Below, piece by piece: positions 1-9,679 of a stretch of DNA of 64,000 nt. The stretch spans positions 186,001 through 250,000 of the forward strand of contig NZ_JNZP01000003.1 in NCBI RefSeq assembly GCF_000725545.1, given 5' to 3'. The notes below the pieces were generated by a model. It did not search any database and was not told the DNA's origin. It worked only from the letters and a program-made list of their open reading frames with translations. Within the stretch, counting starts at the first letter, position 1. The number at the start of each line of letters is the position of its first letter. The translations under genes and the position numbers were made by a program. Source of the DNA: Streptomyces exfoliatus (GTDB lineage: Bacteria > Actinomycetota > Actinomycetes > Streptomycetales > Streptomycetaceae).

Positions 1-308
1 GCCCGGTGGACGTCGGTGGGCGGGTGCCAGACGCCGGTGTCGCGGCGGATCTGGGCGCGGATGAGTCCGTCGACGGTGAAGAGGCTCATCTGGGTGGCGG
101 CGGTGACGGCGCCGCGGCGGCCGAACGCCGGGGCGGGATCGGTGAGTCCGTCAGGTCCGTGGGCGTCCCGGATCGCGTCGAGGGTGAGTCCGTCGGCGCC
201 GGCTCCCAGCGCGTCGCCGAGGGCGCCGCCGAGCAGACAGCCTCGTACGCGGGCGCGGAAGTCCTGTTGTTCGGCACGGCCCCACACGGCCGCGGCTGTC
301 GTGGCCAC
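1..308 (-). CDS. ADP-ribosylglycohydrolase family protein (3' part cut by window edge)
   Basis: Only the N-terminal ~102 residues lie in the window; the gene runs off the left edge. The translation carries RVRGCLLGGALGDALGA near residue 22, the signature start of the ADP-ribosylglycohydrolase (DraG-like) fold, whose first helix contributes to the dinuclear Mg site in known members. The GTG start at 308 is chosen because a GGGGGGAGGG ribosome-binding site lies about 6 bases upstream on the minus strand. Family members remove ADP-ribose from proteins or small molecules; the substrate here cannot be told. It is not in an obvious operon: fbiC ends 132 bases upstream and reads the same way. Confidence 0.8.
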   Translation of the reverse strand, partial: MATTAAAVWGRAEQQDFRARVRGCLLGGALGDALGAGADGLTLDAIRDAHGPDGLTDPAPAFGRRGAVTAATQMSLFTVDGLIRAQIRRDTGVWHPPTDVHR

Positions 309-440
309 GTCGTGCCCTCCCCCCGTAGACCGGTCTGCGCAGCACTGTAATGGACCGGGTACGTCCGTTCGGGGGCCGGAACGTTATGTGATCCGACGCC
401 CTTCAGGCCGCTTTTGACCGAAGAGCGCCGGACCTCCACC

Positions 441-3026
441 TCACTCCGCCGGCAGGACCGGCAGCAGCTCCGGGAGGTGTCCGTCCGACGCCCTCGCCGT
501 GCGCTGCCGCTCCTCCGGGACCTCGCCGTACAGGGTCGTCCGGGGCTTCGCCGGACGACCCGCCGCCTCCGCGATGGCCTCCAGGTCGCGGATCGAGCGG
601 TACGAGCCGTAACTCGAACCGGCCATCCTGGAGATGGTCTCCTCCATCAGCGTGCCGCCCAGGTCGTTCGCGCCCGAGCGGAGCATCTCGGCGGCGCCCT
701 CGGTGCCCAGCTTCACCCAGCTGGTCTGGATGTTCGGGATGTGGGGGTGGAGGAGGAGACGGGCCATGGCGATGACCGCGCGGTTGTCGCGGACGGTCGG
801 GCCGGGGCGGGCGATGCCGGCGAGGTAGACCGGTGCGTTGGTGTGGATGAAGGGGAGGGTCACGAACTCGGTGAAGCCGCCCGTCTCCTGCTGGATGCGG
901 GAGAGGGTGCGGAAGTGGCCGAGCCAGTGCCGGGGCTGGTCCACGTGCCCGTACATCATCGTGGACGACGAGCGGATGCCCAGCTCGTGCGCCGTGGTGA
1001 TCACCTCGATCCACGTCGCCGTCGGCAGCTTGCCCTTGGTGAGGACCCAGCGGACCTCGTCGTCGAGGATCTCGGCGGCCGTGCCGGGGATCGAGTCGAG
1101 CCCGGCCTCCTTCGCGGCCGTCAGCCACTCGCGGATCGAGAGCCCGGTCCTGGTCGCGCCGTTGACGACCTCCATCGGCGAGAAGGCGTGCACGTGCATG
1201 CCGGGGACGCGCTCCTTCACCGCGCGCGCGATGTCGAAGTAGGCGGTGCCGGGCAGGTCGGGGTGGATGCCGCCCTGCATGCAGACCTCGACGGCGCCGA
1301 CGTCCCAGGCCTGCTCGGCGCGGTCCGCGACCTGGTCGAGGGAGAGGGTGTACGCGTCGGCGTCGGTACGGCGCTGGGCGAAGGCGCAGAAGCGGCAGCC
1401 GGTGTAGCAGACGTTGGTGAAGTTGATGTTCCGGGTGACGACGTACGTGACGTCGTCACCGGACACCGACTTGCGGACGTCGTCGGCGATCCTGGTGAGC
1501 GCGTCGAGCGCCGGACCGTCGGCGTGCAGCAGCGCGAGGGCCTGGGCGTCGGTGAGCCGCGTCGGGTCGTCGGCGGCGACGGCGAGGGCCTCGCGGACGT
1601 CGGCGTCGACCCGCTCCGGAACCATGCCGGGCGCGGCGGCCTCGCGCAGCGCCTCCCAGTCGCCGTACACCTCGTCGAAGTCGTCGCGCCGGTCGTGCGT
1701 ACGGCCCGTGGTGTCGATGGTGCGGTGCAGGTCGGTGCGGCCGGCGGCGGTGAACGCCTCGTCGGGCTCCTGCCAGGGCAGGCCGCGGACCTGCGCGTCG
1801 GGGTTCGCGAGGCCGGTCTCGGGGTCGGCGAGGGCGCGGACGTGCGGGAGGAGCCGGGGGTCGAGCCAGGGTTCGCCGCGCTGGACGAACTCGGGGTAGA
1901 CGCAGAGCCGTTCGCGCAGCTGGAAGCCGGCGGCGGCGGACCGCTCGGCGAGCTCCTCGATCCGGGGCCAGGGACGCTCGGGGTTGACGTGGTCGATGGT
2001 GAGCGGGGAGACGCCGCCCCAGTCGTCGATGCCGGCGGCGATGAGCCGCTCGTACTCGGAGTCGACGAGGTTGGGCGGGGCCTGGAGGCAGGCGGAGGGG
2101 CCCATGATGAGGCGGGCGACGGCGACGGTGGCGACCAGGTCGTCGAGCTCGGCGTCGGGCATGCCGCGCATGGCCGTGTCCGGCTTGGCGCGGAAGTTCT
2201 GGATGATCAGTTCCTGGACGGAGTGGTACGCGCGCGCCACGCGCCGCAGCGCGAAGAGCGACTCGGCGCGCTCCTCCAGGGTCTCCCCGATGCCGAGCAA
2301 CAACCCCGAGGTGAAGGGGACGGAGGAGCGTCCCGCGTCCTCCAGGACCCTGAGCCGGACGGCCGGTTCCTTGTCGGGGGACCCGTAGTGGGGGCCGCCG
2401 GGCTCGGACCAGAGCCGGGTCGCGGTCGTCTCCAGCATCATGCCCATGGAGGGGGCGACCGGCTTGAGGCGCTGGAAGTCGGTCCACGACAGCACGCCGG
2501 GGTTGAGGTGCGGGAGGAGCCCGGTCTCCTCCAGGATGCGGATCGCCATGGCCCGTACGTAGGCGATGGTGTCGTCGTACCCGTGCGCGTCGAGCCACTC
2601 GCGGGCCTCCGGCCACCGGTCCTCGGGCTTGTCGCCCAGGGTGATCAGGGCCTCCTTGCAGCCCATCTCGGCTCCGCGCCGGGCGATGTCGAGCACCTCG
2701 TCCGGGGACATGAACATCCCGTGGCCTGCCTTGCGCAGCTTGCCGGGGACGGTGACGAAGGTGCAGTAGTGGCACTTGTCGCGGCAGAGCCGGGTGAGCG
2801 GTATGAACACGCTCTTGGAGTACGTGATGACCCCGGGCCGCCCGGCGGCGTCGAGCCCGGCGTCCCGGACCCGCCCGGCGGAGGCGACCAGGTCCGCGAG
2901 GTCCTCCCCGCGCGCCCGCAACAGCACGGCGGCCTCGGCGACATCGAGCGCGACCCCGTCCCTGGCCCGCTTGAGGGCGCGGCGCATGGCGTTCGCGGTG
3001 GGCCGGGCTTCCTGGTGATCCGTCAT
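441..3026 (-). CDS. fbiC: FO synthase, bifunctional CofG-CofH fusion (coenzyme F420 biosynthesis)
   Basis: The 861-residue protein makes 7,8-didemethyl-8-hydroxy-5-deazariboflavin (FO), the chromophore of F420, from tyrosine and a ribityl-diaminouracil. Two radical-SAM halves are visible: CRDKCHYC (Cys81, 85, 88) in the CofG half and CYTGCRFC near residue 540 in the CofH half. Fused FbiC of about 860 residues is the usual actinobacterial form. The start at 3026 is supported by a TATGCT -10 box six bases upstream, so the mRNA is probably leaderless. Several F420-type oxidoreductases (3123, 14095) and a deazaflavin nitroreductase (32887) in the same window would use its product. Confidence 0.97.
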   Translation of the reverse strand: MTDHQEARPTANAMRRALKRARDGVALDVAEAAVLLRARGEDLADLVASAGRVRDAGLDAAGRPGVITYSKSVFIPLTRLCRDKCHYCTFVTVPGKLRKAGHGMFMSPDEVLDIARRGAEMGCKEALITLGDKPEDRWPEAREWLDAHGYDDTIAYVRAMAIRILEETGLLPHLNPGVLSWTDFQRLKPVAPSMGMMLETTATRLWSEPGGPHYGSPDKEPAVRLRVLEDAGRSSVPFTSGLLLGIGETLEERAESLFALRRVARAYHSVQELIIQNFRAKPDTAMRGMPDAELDDLVATVAVARLIMGPSACLQAPPNLVDSEYERLIAAGIDDWGGVSPLTIDHVNPERPWPRIEELAERSAAAGFQLRERLCVYPEFVQRGEPWLDPRLLPHVRALADPETGLANPDAQVRGLPWQEPDEAFTAAGRTDLHRTIDTTGRTHDRRDDFDEVYGDWEALREAAAPGMVPERVDADVREALAVAADDPTRLTDAQALALLHADGPALDALTRIADDVRKSVSGDDVTYVVTRNINFTNVCYTGCRFCAFAQRRTDADAYTLSLDQVADRAEQAWDVGAVEVCMQGGIHPDLPGTAYFDIARAVKERVPGMHVHAFSPMEVVNGATRTGLSIREWLTAAKEAGLDSIPGTAAEILDDEVRWVLTKGKLPTATWIEVITTAHELGIRSSSTMMYGHVDQPRHWLGHFRTLSRIQQETGGFTEFVTLPFIHTNAPVYLAGIARPGPTVRDNRAVIAMARLLLHPHIPNIQTSWVKLGTEGAAEMLRSGANDLGGTLMEETISRMAGSSYGSYRSIRDLEAIAEAAGRPAKPRTTLYGEVPEERQRTARASDGHLPELLPVLPAE

Positions 3027-3122
3027 GGACCGAGCATACGAGCGGCTACGGACAGGCGGACCGGGACCTTCGCGGGTTGGCCCGGTCTGTCCGTGTACTC
3101 CGAAGTCGACCGAGTCGGTCGC

Positions 3123-3953
3123 TCAGAGGTACTGGGCGTACGCGTCCAGGACCCCCAGTACCTCCCGCTCACCCCCCGGCGGCAGCTGGAGGACCACCTC
3201 CTCGCAGCCCAGTTCCTCGTAGCGGGCGAGCTTGCCGGGGTTCGGGAGGACCGCGTACGGGACGACCTGGAGGGTCTTCGGGTCGCGGCCCGCCTGCTCC
3301 CAGACCTCCCGCAGGACCGGGAGGGACTCCGCCAGACCCCGGCCGCCGATCGGCATCCAGCCGTCCGTCCGCGCCGCGATCTCCGCGAAGAGCTTCGGTC
3401 CCGCCGCGCCGCCCAGGAGGGTGCGGGGCGCCCCGCCGGCGGGCTTCGGCCAGGCTTCCGAGGCGCGGACCGAGGCGCCGGACCTCCCCGCGTACGCCGT
3501 GGGCTCCGGCGCCCACAGGGCCCGCATCAGGTCGAGCCGGTCGGACGTGAGCCCACGGCGGGCCGGCCAGTCGACGCCGTGGTCGGCGGCCTCCTCGCGG
3601 TTCCAGCCGTAGCCGACACCGAGGGTGAAGCGGCCCCCGGAGAGGTGGTCGAGGGTGGCGATCTGCTTGGCGAGGGCGATCGGGTCGTGCTGGGCGACCA
3701 GCGTGATGCCGGTGCCGAGCCCGAGCCGTTCGGTGACGGCGGCGGCCTGGCCGAGCGCCACGAAGGGGTCCAGGGTCCGTCCGTACTCCCGGGGCAGCTC
3801 ACCGCCCGCCGGGTAGGGCGTGGCCCGTTCGACGGGGATGTGGGTGTGCTCGGGGAGGTAGAGCCCGGCGAACCCGCGCTGTTCGAGCTCGCGCGCGAGC
3901 CGTACCGGGGTGATGGTCTCGTCGGTCAGGAAGATCGTGGTCGAGATCCGCAT
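3123..3953 (-). CDS. LLM-class F420-dependent oxidoreductase
   Basis: A 276-residue luciferase-like TIM-barrel protein. It starts MRISTTIFLTDE and contains LYLPEHTHIP, LGTGITLVAQHDPI, LDHLSGGRFTLGVGYGW and a GGAAGPKLFAEIAA segment, the order seen in F420-dependent TIGR03619-like enzymes. The ATG at 3953 is preferred over longer in-frame starts because homology to the family begins there. The natural substrate is unknown. It lies just upstream (on the minus strand) of fbiC with about 100 bases between, but fbiC appears to have its own leaderless promoter, so the two need not be one transcript. Confidence 0.88.
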   Translation of the reverse strand: MRISTTIFLTDETITPVRLARELEQRGFAGLYLPEHTHIPVERATPYPAGGELPREYGRTLDPFVALGQAAAVTERLGLGTGITLVAQHDPIALAKQIATLDHLSGGRFTLGVGYGWNREEAADHGVDWPARRGLTSDRLDLMRALWAPEPTAYAGRSGASVRASEAWPKPAGGAPRTLLGGAAGPKLFAEIAARTDGWMPIGGRGLAESLPVLREVWEQAGRDPKTLQVVPYAVLPNPGKLARYEELGCEEVVLQLPPGGEREVLGVLDAYAQYL

Positions 3954-4027
3954 AGCGGCACGGTAGGGGGTGTGGCCCGGATTTCCGAGGGGTGCGACAC
4001 GGGCGCCCGCGTCGGGAACGGGCCGCG

Positions 4028-4687
4028 TCAGGAGCGGGCCGCGTCCACCGCCCGCTGCTCCCCCGCCAGGTCCCCGTACCCGCCGTGCTCCCAGACCTTC
4101 TCGCGGAAGCGCTGGAGGGTCAGCGGGGTCCGGTCCTCGCCGGGGACGCCCTCGAAGTGGACGGTGCCGCAGCGGTGGCAGTACCAGCCGTGGGACCACA
4201 GTTCCTCGGCGCGGTGGCGGCGCCGGGTCAGGCGGGCGAAGGTGGTCCGGCGTCTGAGCACCACGGCGAGCACCGCGACGGCGGCGATCAGCGCGAGCGC
4301 GGAGATCCAGCCCAGGAACTCGTAGGCCGGCGGCTCGCCGGCGGGCACGCCCTGCGGCGGCATGTGCCAGCCGCCGAGCTCCGGCGGCTCGTGCGCGGGC
4401 GCGTCCGCGAACCACTTCCCCGCGAGGGCCCCGCCCAGGAAGGTGCCGACGGAGACGACGGCGGCGAGGACACCGAGGCAGCCGATCGTGTACGTGGGCG
4501 GCAAGGGCACCGGCGCGAGCGCGCCGGAGAGCCCCGTGGTCACCGCCCGGGTCACGGTCCGCAGGTCGCCGTCCCGGTCCCGCTCCCGGCTGCTGACCGT
4601 GTCCCGCCCCGCGAGGTACACGGCGGGCACGGCCTGCACCCGGTCCTCCCGGTCGCAGCCCGGGCAGCTGTGCGTCGTCCGGCTCAT
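4028..4687 (-). CDS. Two-TM membrane protein with split zinc-ribbon cysteines
   Basis: A 219-residue protein I do not recognise as a named family. The N-terminus has a CPGC pair, the C-terminal part has WYCHRCG, and between them are two hydrophobic segments (about residues 65-90 and 115-135) separated by a Pro/Gly-rich loop. The two CxxC pairs could form one zinc ribbon on the cytoplasmic side. The start at 4687 is chosen over 4714 because GGGGGAACC precedes it at the right spacing. No operon partner: the next gene on the minus strand is 74 bases downstream and functionally unlike it. Confidence 0.7.
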   Translation of the reverse strand: MSRTTHSCPGCDREDRVQAVPAVYLAGRDTVSSRERDRDGDLRTVTRAVTTGLSGALAPVPLPPTYTIGCLGVLAAVVSVGTFLGGALAGKWFADAPAHEPPELGGWHMPPQGVPAGEPPAYEFLGWISALALIAAVAVLAVVLRRRTTFARLTRRRHRAEELWSHGWYCHRCGTVHFEGVPGEDRTPLTLQRFREKVWEHGGYGDLAGEQRAVDAARS

Positions 4688-4799
4688 GGTTCCCCCTGGT
4701 TCCCCGTCCTGCACAGGGTGACGGGATCATGCCACGCACGGTTCCCGGCGGGGCGGAAATCCGCCTGCGCCGCTCGCTCCCCGCGCTTACCGTGGCCCG

Positions 4800-5540
4800 G
4801 TGCTGAATCGAATCGAGACGTACTACGACGCCGTCCCCCGTTCCTCCGCCCGCGCGGAGGAGTTCGGGCCGCTGACCCTGTTCGTGCAGGAGGGGCAGGG
4901 CTGGCCCTTCTACGCCCGCCCGGCCCTCGGGGCCACCGGTGAGATCCCCGTCGAGGACGTGGAGAAGGTACGGGCCCGGCAGCGGGAGCTCGGTGTGCCC
5001 GAGGCCTTCGAGTGGGTCGCGGAGACCACCCCGGGGCTGCGGGCGGCCGTGGAGGCGAGCGGCCTCACCGTGCACGAGCATCCGCTGATGGTCCTGGAGG
5101 GCGACGGGCTCGCCGTACCGGAGCCCGAGGGCGTCACCGTACGGATGGTCGGCGCGGACGACCCCGGCCTGGACAGCGCCGTCGCCGCCCCGTACGCCGC
5201 GTTCGGCATGGCACCGCAGCCGGGGACCGCGGAGCGGATCGGCGGCCGGATCGAGGCCGGGCTGACCCGGCTCGCCGCGGCCTTCGACGGGACGGGAGGC
5301 GCTCTCTCGGCCGGCCAGCACCAGCCCGTCGGGCCCGTCTCCGAGGTCGTCGGCGTCGGCACCGTCCCGGCGGCGAGGCGCCGCGGCCTCGGGCTCGCGG
5401 TGACCGCCGCCCTGGTCGCGGACGCCCGGGCCCACGGGACGGAGCTCGTGTTCCTGTCGGCGTCGGACGCGGACGTGGCCCGGCTGTACGGCAGGCTCGG
5501 CTTCCGGACCGTCGCCACGGCGCTGATCGCGGAGGCGTAG
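4800..5540 (+). CDS. GNAT family N-acetyltransferase
   Basis: A 246-residue protein with a C-terminal GNAT domain: EVVGVGTVPAARRRGLG supplies the acetyl-CoA pyrophosphate loop (R-R-G-x-G-like), followed by the LYGRLGFRTVAT end motif. The N-terminal ~90 residues are less conserved and may position the acceptor. The GTG start at 4800 is six bases after a TACCGT -10 box and no ribosome-binding site is seen, so the gene looks leaderless. The substrate is unknown. It converges with another GNAT gene (5566-6039) across a 25-base gap. Confidence 0.85.
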   Translation: MLNRIETYYDAVPRSSARAEEFGPLTLFVQEGQGWPFYARPALGATGEIPVEDVEKVRARQRELGVPEAFEWVAETTPGLRAAVEASGLTVHEHPLMVLEGDGLAVPEPEGVTVRMVGADDPGLDSAVAAPYAAFGMAPQPGTAERIGGRIEAGLTRLAAAFDGTGGALSAGQHQPVGPVSEVVGVGTVPAARRRGLGLAVTAALVADARAHGTELVFLSASDADVARLYGRLGFRTVATALIAEA

Positions 5541-5565
5541 GCGCACCGCCGCCGTGGGCGGGGTG

Positions 5566-6039
5566 TCAGCCCGCGACGGGGGCCTCTCTCACCATCATCA
5601 CGTCGACCGGGTCCTCGTACTCGACCGTGAACCCCGCACGCTCGTAGAGGCGGCGGGCCGCGCTGCCCTGGAGCACCTGGAGGCGGACGGGGAGCGACGC
5701 CTCGTCCGCCCGGGCGAGGAGCCCGCGCAGTACCGCCGTCCCGAGGCCCCGCCCCTGGGTCGCCGGGTCCAGGTAGAAGTGCTCCAGGTAGAGCCCTTCG
5801 CCGTTCCCGGCCGGGCGCAGGGTGACGCAGCCGGCGAAGGCGCCGTCGACCTCGATCACCGAGGTGTGCGCGGGCGAGAAGCCCTCCCGCAGCCGCTGTC
5901 GCACCCGGTGCTCGTCGTACCGGCCGAGGCGCTCCAGGTCGTCGCGCATGACGGCCGCCCTCAGCTCGGCGACGGGCTCCACGTCGTCGGCGGCGCCGGG
6001 GCGCAGTGTCCAGTTCCCGTGCTTCGTCTCCCCATCCAT
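5566..6039 (-). CDS. GNAT family N-acetyltransferase
   Basis: A compact 157-residue single-domain GNAT. The acetyl-CoA loop is LDPATQGRGLGTAVL (Q-x-x-G-x-G type), preceded by GLYLEHFYLD and followed by ARRLYERAGFTVEYED. Its length is normal for one GNAT domain. The ATG at 6039 lies six bases from a TAGGAT -10 box on the minus strand, consistent with a leaderless transcript. The substrate cannot be inferred. Confidence 0.87.
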   Translation of the reverse strand: MDGETKHGNWTLRPGAADDVEPVAELRAAVMRDDLERLGRYDEHRVRQRLREGFSPAHTSVIEVDGAFAGCVTLRPAGNGEGLYLEHFYLDPATQGRGLGTAVLRGLLARADEASLPVRLQVLQGSAARRLYERAGFTVEYEDPVDVMMVREAPVAG

Positions 6040-6107
6040 GGCCGCATCCTAGGGACGCCTCCGGAGCGCCTCGTAACCGGATCGTCCCGGTCCGCGTTGG
6101 AGCGGGC

Positions 6108-6323
6108 ATGAAGAAGATCCTCACCGCAGCCGCCCTGACCGCCTTCGCCGCCGCGGGTCTCGCGGGTGCCACCGCCGGGACCGCCGCCGCCGACACCGGC
6201 GGCGTGAACCTGCCCTCGGTCGTGCCGCTCAGCGGCGTCCTGACCCCCAAGGCCAAGCCGGCCGGCACGCCCGACCTGCCGCCCGCCAACGCTGCGGTGG
6301 AGCGCCTGCTGCCCGGTCGCTGA
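6108..6323 (+). CDS. Small secreted protein
   Basis: A 71-residue protein with a clean Sec signal peptide (MKKILTAAALTAFAAAGLAG, cleavage likely after AAA-DT near residue 28). The mature part is only about 43 residues and rich in Pro, Leu and Val, with GVNLPSVVPLSGVL. This short hydrophobic mature region resembles small exported Streptomyces proteins of unknown role. The ATG at 6108 is taken because the signal peptide begins there; the longer upstream reading has no coding character. It ends just before a strong bidirectional terminator. Confidence 0.75.
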   Translation: MKKILTAAALTAFAAAGLAGATAGTAAADTGGVNLPSVVPLSGVLTPKAKPAGTPDLPPANAAVERLLPGR

Positions 6324-6342
6324 GCGCCTACGGCGAGAAAGA

Positions 6343-6380
6343 CGAAAGTGGCGGGACCCCCCACGGGCCCGCCACTTTCG
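6343..6380. terminator. Bidirectional intrinsic terminator
   Basis: A perfect 13-bp stem (CGAAAGTGGCGGG at 6343-6355 with its complement at 6368-6380) encloses a 12-base loop. It lies between the convergent ends of the secreted-protein gene (6323) and the permease (6420), so it can serve both. Confidence 0.85.
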
Positions 6381-6419
6381 CGTTCTTCGGATGACTCAGG
6401 GTTCAGCTGCGGCTGCCGG

Positions 6420-7985
6420 TCAGTCGGCGACCACCAGCGAGGGGGTCTCCTTGGTGAGGACCTCGCCCCGGAAGAACGCCGGGCTCCTGCGCTGCATGAC
6501 CAGCATGATCACCACGCCGAGGAGCAGCAGGCCGACGCCGATCACGAAGACCGAGCCGACGCCGAGGACGGCGGAGCCGGAGCCGTACGCCGGGTCCCAC
6601 ATGTCGTACAGCGTCTTGCCGAAGACGGCGGTGAGCATGAGGCCGCCGAGGAGCGGCATCAGGCCCTTGTAGGCGAAGTCGCGGCCGGAGCGGAACAGCT
6701 CGGCGCGGAAGTACCGGACGCAGGCGAAGGCCGTGAGCGCGTAGTAGAAGCAGATCATCAGGCCGAGCGCGTAGATCGTGTCGATCAGCACGTTCTCGCT
6801 GACCAGGGTCATCACGGTGTAGAAGACGCCGGTGGCGACGCCGGCCACGACGGTGGCCTTGCCCGGGGTCTTGAAGACCGGGTGGACCTTGGTGAAGGAC
6901 TTCGGCAGCGCCTCGTACGTGGACATCGCGAGGACCGTGCGGGCCACCGGGATGAAGGTCGTCTGGAGGCTGGCGGCGGCGGAGGCGAGGACGGCGACGA
7001 AGAGCAGGATGCCCAGGGTCGGGCCCATGACGGGTCCGGCGAGTGCGGCGAAGACGTTGTCGGAGGTCTCCGGGTTGGCGAGGCCGAGGCCCTCCTCGCC
7101 GGAGCCGACGGCCATCTGCGCGGCGATGCCGGTGGCGAGGTACGAGGCGACGAGCACGACCATCGCGATGAGCGCGGCGCGGCCGGGGGTCTTCGCGCTG
7201 CCGGTGGTCTCCTCGTTGGTCGCCATGCAGGCGTCCCAGCCCCAGTACATGAAGATCGAGAGCGAGAGGCCGGCGGTGAAGGCGGCGAAGGACTGGACCG
7301 CGAAGGGGTTCATCCAGGACCAGGAGAAGGAGACCGAGGTCTCGAAGTCGCCGGCCTTCGACAGCGCCATCGCCACGAAGGCGACGAGGACGACGAGCTG
7401 GAGGCCGACGAGGGCGTACTGGAGGCCCTTGGTGGCGGTCATGCCGCGGTAGCTGATCGCGGTGGCGACGGCGATGAGCGTGAGGCAGGTGAGGATGTGG
7501 ACGGCCTTGTTGTCGTCCAGGGCGGCGATGGACTCGCTGCCGCTGAGCTCACCCGCGAGGAGCCAGAAGTAGGAGGTGGCGACGCCGGCGAGGTTGGAGA
7601 GCACGATGATCGTCGCGATGACGAGGCCCCAGCCGCACATCCAGCCGATCTTGGGGCCGAAGGCCTTCACGGTCCAGGTGAAGGAGGTGCCGCAGTCCGG
7701 CATGACCTTGTTGAGTTCCCGGTACGCGAAGGCGACGAGGAGCATCGGGAGGAAGCCCGCGAGGAAGATCGCGGGCATCTGCAGGCCGACCTCGCCGGCC
7801 GTGGAGCCGAGCGTGGAGGTCAGACAGTAGACGGGGGCGACGGTCGAGATGCCGATGACGGCACTGCCCATCAGCCCGACGGAGTTCCCGCCGAGGCCCT
7901 TCTTGCGCACGCCGTTCGCGTCGCCGGGGGCGTTGACGCCCCTTACCGTGTCTCCGGCCTGGGGCCGCGCTTCCACCTGAGTCAT
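6420..7985 (-). CDS. APC-superfamily amino acid permease
   Basis: A 521-residue transporter with about 12 to 14 hydrophobic helices. The first helix has GLMGSAVIGISTVAPVYCLT, the unwound G-S-A-V-I-G substrate-binding motif of APC amino-acid/polyamine permeases. The start at 7985 (MTQVEARP) is favoured because family similarity begins shortly after it; an upstream ATG at 8015 is possible and neither has an excellent ribosome-binding site. The aldehyde dehydrogenase/deacylase pair lies upstream on the same strand, separated by 239 bases with a hairpin, so it may be functionally linked but probably has its own promoter. The transported amino acid is unknown. Confidence 0.87.
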   Translation of the reverse strand: MTQVEARPQAGDTVRGVNAPGDANGVRKKGLGGNSVGLMGSAVIGISTVAPVYCLTSTLGSTAGEVGLQMPAIFLAGFLPMLLVAFAYRELNKVMPDCGTSFTWTVKAFGPKIGWMCGWGLVIATIIVLSNLAGVATSYFWLLAGELSGSESIAALDDNKAVHILTCLTLIAVATAISYRGMTATKGLQYALVGLQLVVLVAFVAMALSKAGDFETSVSFSWSWMNPFAVQSFAAFTAGLSLSIFMYWGWDACMATNEETTGSAKTPGRAALIAMVVLVASYLATGIAAQMAVGSGEEGLGLANPETSDNVFAALAGPVMGPTLGILLFVAVLASAAASLQTTFIPVARTVLAMSTYEALPKSFTKVHPVFKTPGKATVVAGVATGVFYTVMTLVSENVLIDTIYALGLMICFYYALTAFACVRYFRAELFRSGRDFAYKGLMPLLGGLMLTAVFGKTLYDMWDPAYGSGSAVLGVGSVFVIGVGLLLLGVVIMLVMQRRSPAFFRGEVLTKETPSLVVAD

Positions 7986-8192
7986 GAACAGGACGTTAAA
8001 TGCTGCGGTTTCCACATCCGGAAGATCGAACTCCGCCAGCCTGATCGATCACCGCCTTACTTTGCGCGGGTCGAAGCGGACACCCGCCAATGATTGAAAG
8101 ATCGACGACCCGGACAGCCCGACCAACTGGTAGGTCGGTCGAGCCGTGTCCGCTATGCGGGAACCGCAGCCATGCCCCATATGTCCGTTTTC

Positions 8193-8213
8193 AAATTTTC
8201 CGAAGGAAATTTT
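8193..8213 (-). terminator. AT-rich hairpin in the 7986-8224 gap
   Basis: AAATTTTCC and GGAAATTTT (one central mismatch) flank a GAA loop directly downstream of the aldehyde dehydrogenase stop on the minus strand. It is the only clear feature of this 239-base gap, which otherwise should hold the permease promoter; a GACC-N8-GGTC dyad at about 8120-8135 is a weak operator candidate. Confidence 0.5.
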
Positions 8214-8224
8214 CGGCCACGTCC

Positions 8225-9679
8225 TCACCCCGGCCAGACAACGGCCTGCAGCTCGCTGTACGCCTGCAGCGCGTACGAGCCGACGTCCCGTCCGACCCCG
8301 CTCTTCTTGAATCCGCCGAACGGCGCCTCCATGTTCCGGCCGATCGTGTTCACCCCCACCCCGCCGGCCCGCAGCCGGGCCGCGATCCGGAAGGCACGGG
8401 CCACGTCGCCGGACCACACGTAGTCGATCAGCCCGTAGTCGCTGTCGTTCGCGAGGGCGATCCCCTCCTCCTCGTCGTCGAAGGGGACGACCACGACGAC
8501 CGGACCGAAGATCTCCTCCCGCACCACCCGCATCCCGTTCGTGCAGTCGGCGAGCAGCGTCGGCGCCACGTAGAAGCCCCTCGCCAGGTCCGGGCGCTCG
8601 CCGCCCGCCACGACCCGCGCCCCCTCCTTGCGTCCCAGCTCGACGTACGACTCCACCCGGTCGCGGTGCGCCGCCGAGATCACCGGGCCGACGACCGTGC
8701 CCCGCTCCGCCGGGTCCCCCACCTTCATGAAGGCCAGATGGCCGGTCAGCTTCTCGATCAGCCGCTCGTAGATCCCGCGCTGCGCGAGCACCCGGGTCGG
8801 GGCGGTGCAGATCTGTCCGCTGTAGAAGGCGAACGTCGTCCCGATCCCCATGACCGCGGAGTCCAGGTCCGCGTCGTCGAAGACGAGCGCCGCGCCCTTG
8901 CCGCCCAGCTCCATCAGCTGCCGCTTGAGCGAGCGGCCGCAGACCTCGCCGATCGCCTGCCCGACCGCCGTGGAACCGGTGAACGACACCATGTCGACGT
9001 CCGGGGAGTCCACCGCCGCCTCTCCGACCGCCCGCGCGGAGCCGGTCACCACGTTGACCACCCCCGCCGGGACACCGGCCTCCTCAAGGGCCCGGGTCAT
9101 GGCGTACACGGAGAGCGGGTCCTGCGGGGCCGGCTTCACGAGGACCGTGTTGCCCATGGCGAGCGCCGGGGCGACCTTGCCCGCCGGGTTGGCCCAGGGG
9201 TTGTTGTACGAGGTGATGCAGGTGACGACGCCGACCGGGCGCCGTACCGCCACCGCGCCGAACACCCCGGCCTTGCCCATCGGGCCCGCCTCGTTGATCT
9301 GCGGGGGCAGCGCCTGCTCGACCGGTTCCATCGCCCCGCGCGCGTACCGCCGGAAACGGGCGGCGCCCACCGCTACCTGCATCCCGCGCGCGGTGCCGGT
9401 GGTGGCGCCGGTCTCGGCGCGGGCGAGCAGCGTGTTCGCGTCGGCGTCCCTGGCCATCAGGTCCGCGGCCCGGTCCAGGATCGCCGCCCGCTCCTCCGGC
9501 TTCGTACGGGACCAGGAGCCGAAGGCCTCGCGGGCCGCGGCGGCGGCCTCGTGGACCTGGGCGCGCGAGGCCTCCGGCGCCAGACCGACCACTTCCTCGG
9601 TGGCCGGGTCGACGACGGGGTAGTGGCCGCCGTCGGGCTCGACCCACTCACCGCCGATGAAAAGCCGCTCGGTCCTCAT
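8225..9679 (-). CDS. NAD(P)-dependent aldehyde dehydrogenase
   Basis: A 484-residue ALDH-superfamily enzyme that oxidises an aldehyde to the acid. The catalytic Glu is in MELGGKGAA (near residue 256) and the nucleophilic Cys in SGQICTAPTRV (near residue 290); the cofactor signatures SFTGSTAVG and VLVKPAPQDPLS are present. Length is typical. It begins four bases inside the stop of the upstream deacylase gene (ATGA overlap), so the two are translationally coupled. The substrate is unknown. Confidence 0.93.
   Translation of the reverse strand: MRTERLFIGGEWVEPDGGHYPVVDPATEEVVGLAPEASRAQVHEAAAAAREAFGSWSRTKPEERAAILDRAADLMARDADANTLLARAETGATTGTARGMQVAVGAARFRRYARGAMEPVEQALPPQINEAGPMGKAGVFGAVAVRRPVGVVTCITSYNNPWANPAGKVAPALAMGNTVLVKPAPQDPLSVYAMTRALEEAGVPAGVVNVVTGSARAVGEAAVDSPDVDMVSFTGSTAVGQAIGEVCGRSLKRQLMELGGKGAALVFDDADLDSAVMGIGTTFAFYSGQICTAPTRVLAQRGIYERLIEKLTGHLAFMKVGDPAERGTVVGPVISAAHRDRVESYVELGRKEGARVVAGGERPDLARGFYVAPTLLADCTNGMRVVREEIFGPVVVVVPFDDEEEGIALANDSDYGLIDYVWSGDVARAFRIAARLRAGGVGVNTIGRNMEAPFGGFKKSGVGRDVGSYALQAYSELQAVVWPG

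Noticed and set aside
414..4325. 1303-residue plus-strand open frame across fbiC and the LLM gene
   Set aside because: It is antisense to genes with clear radical-SAM and LLM motifs; long open antisense frames are expected at this GC content and its product is low-complexity Arg/Gly/Val.
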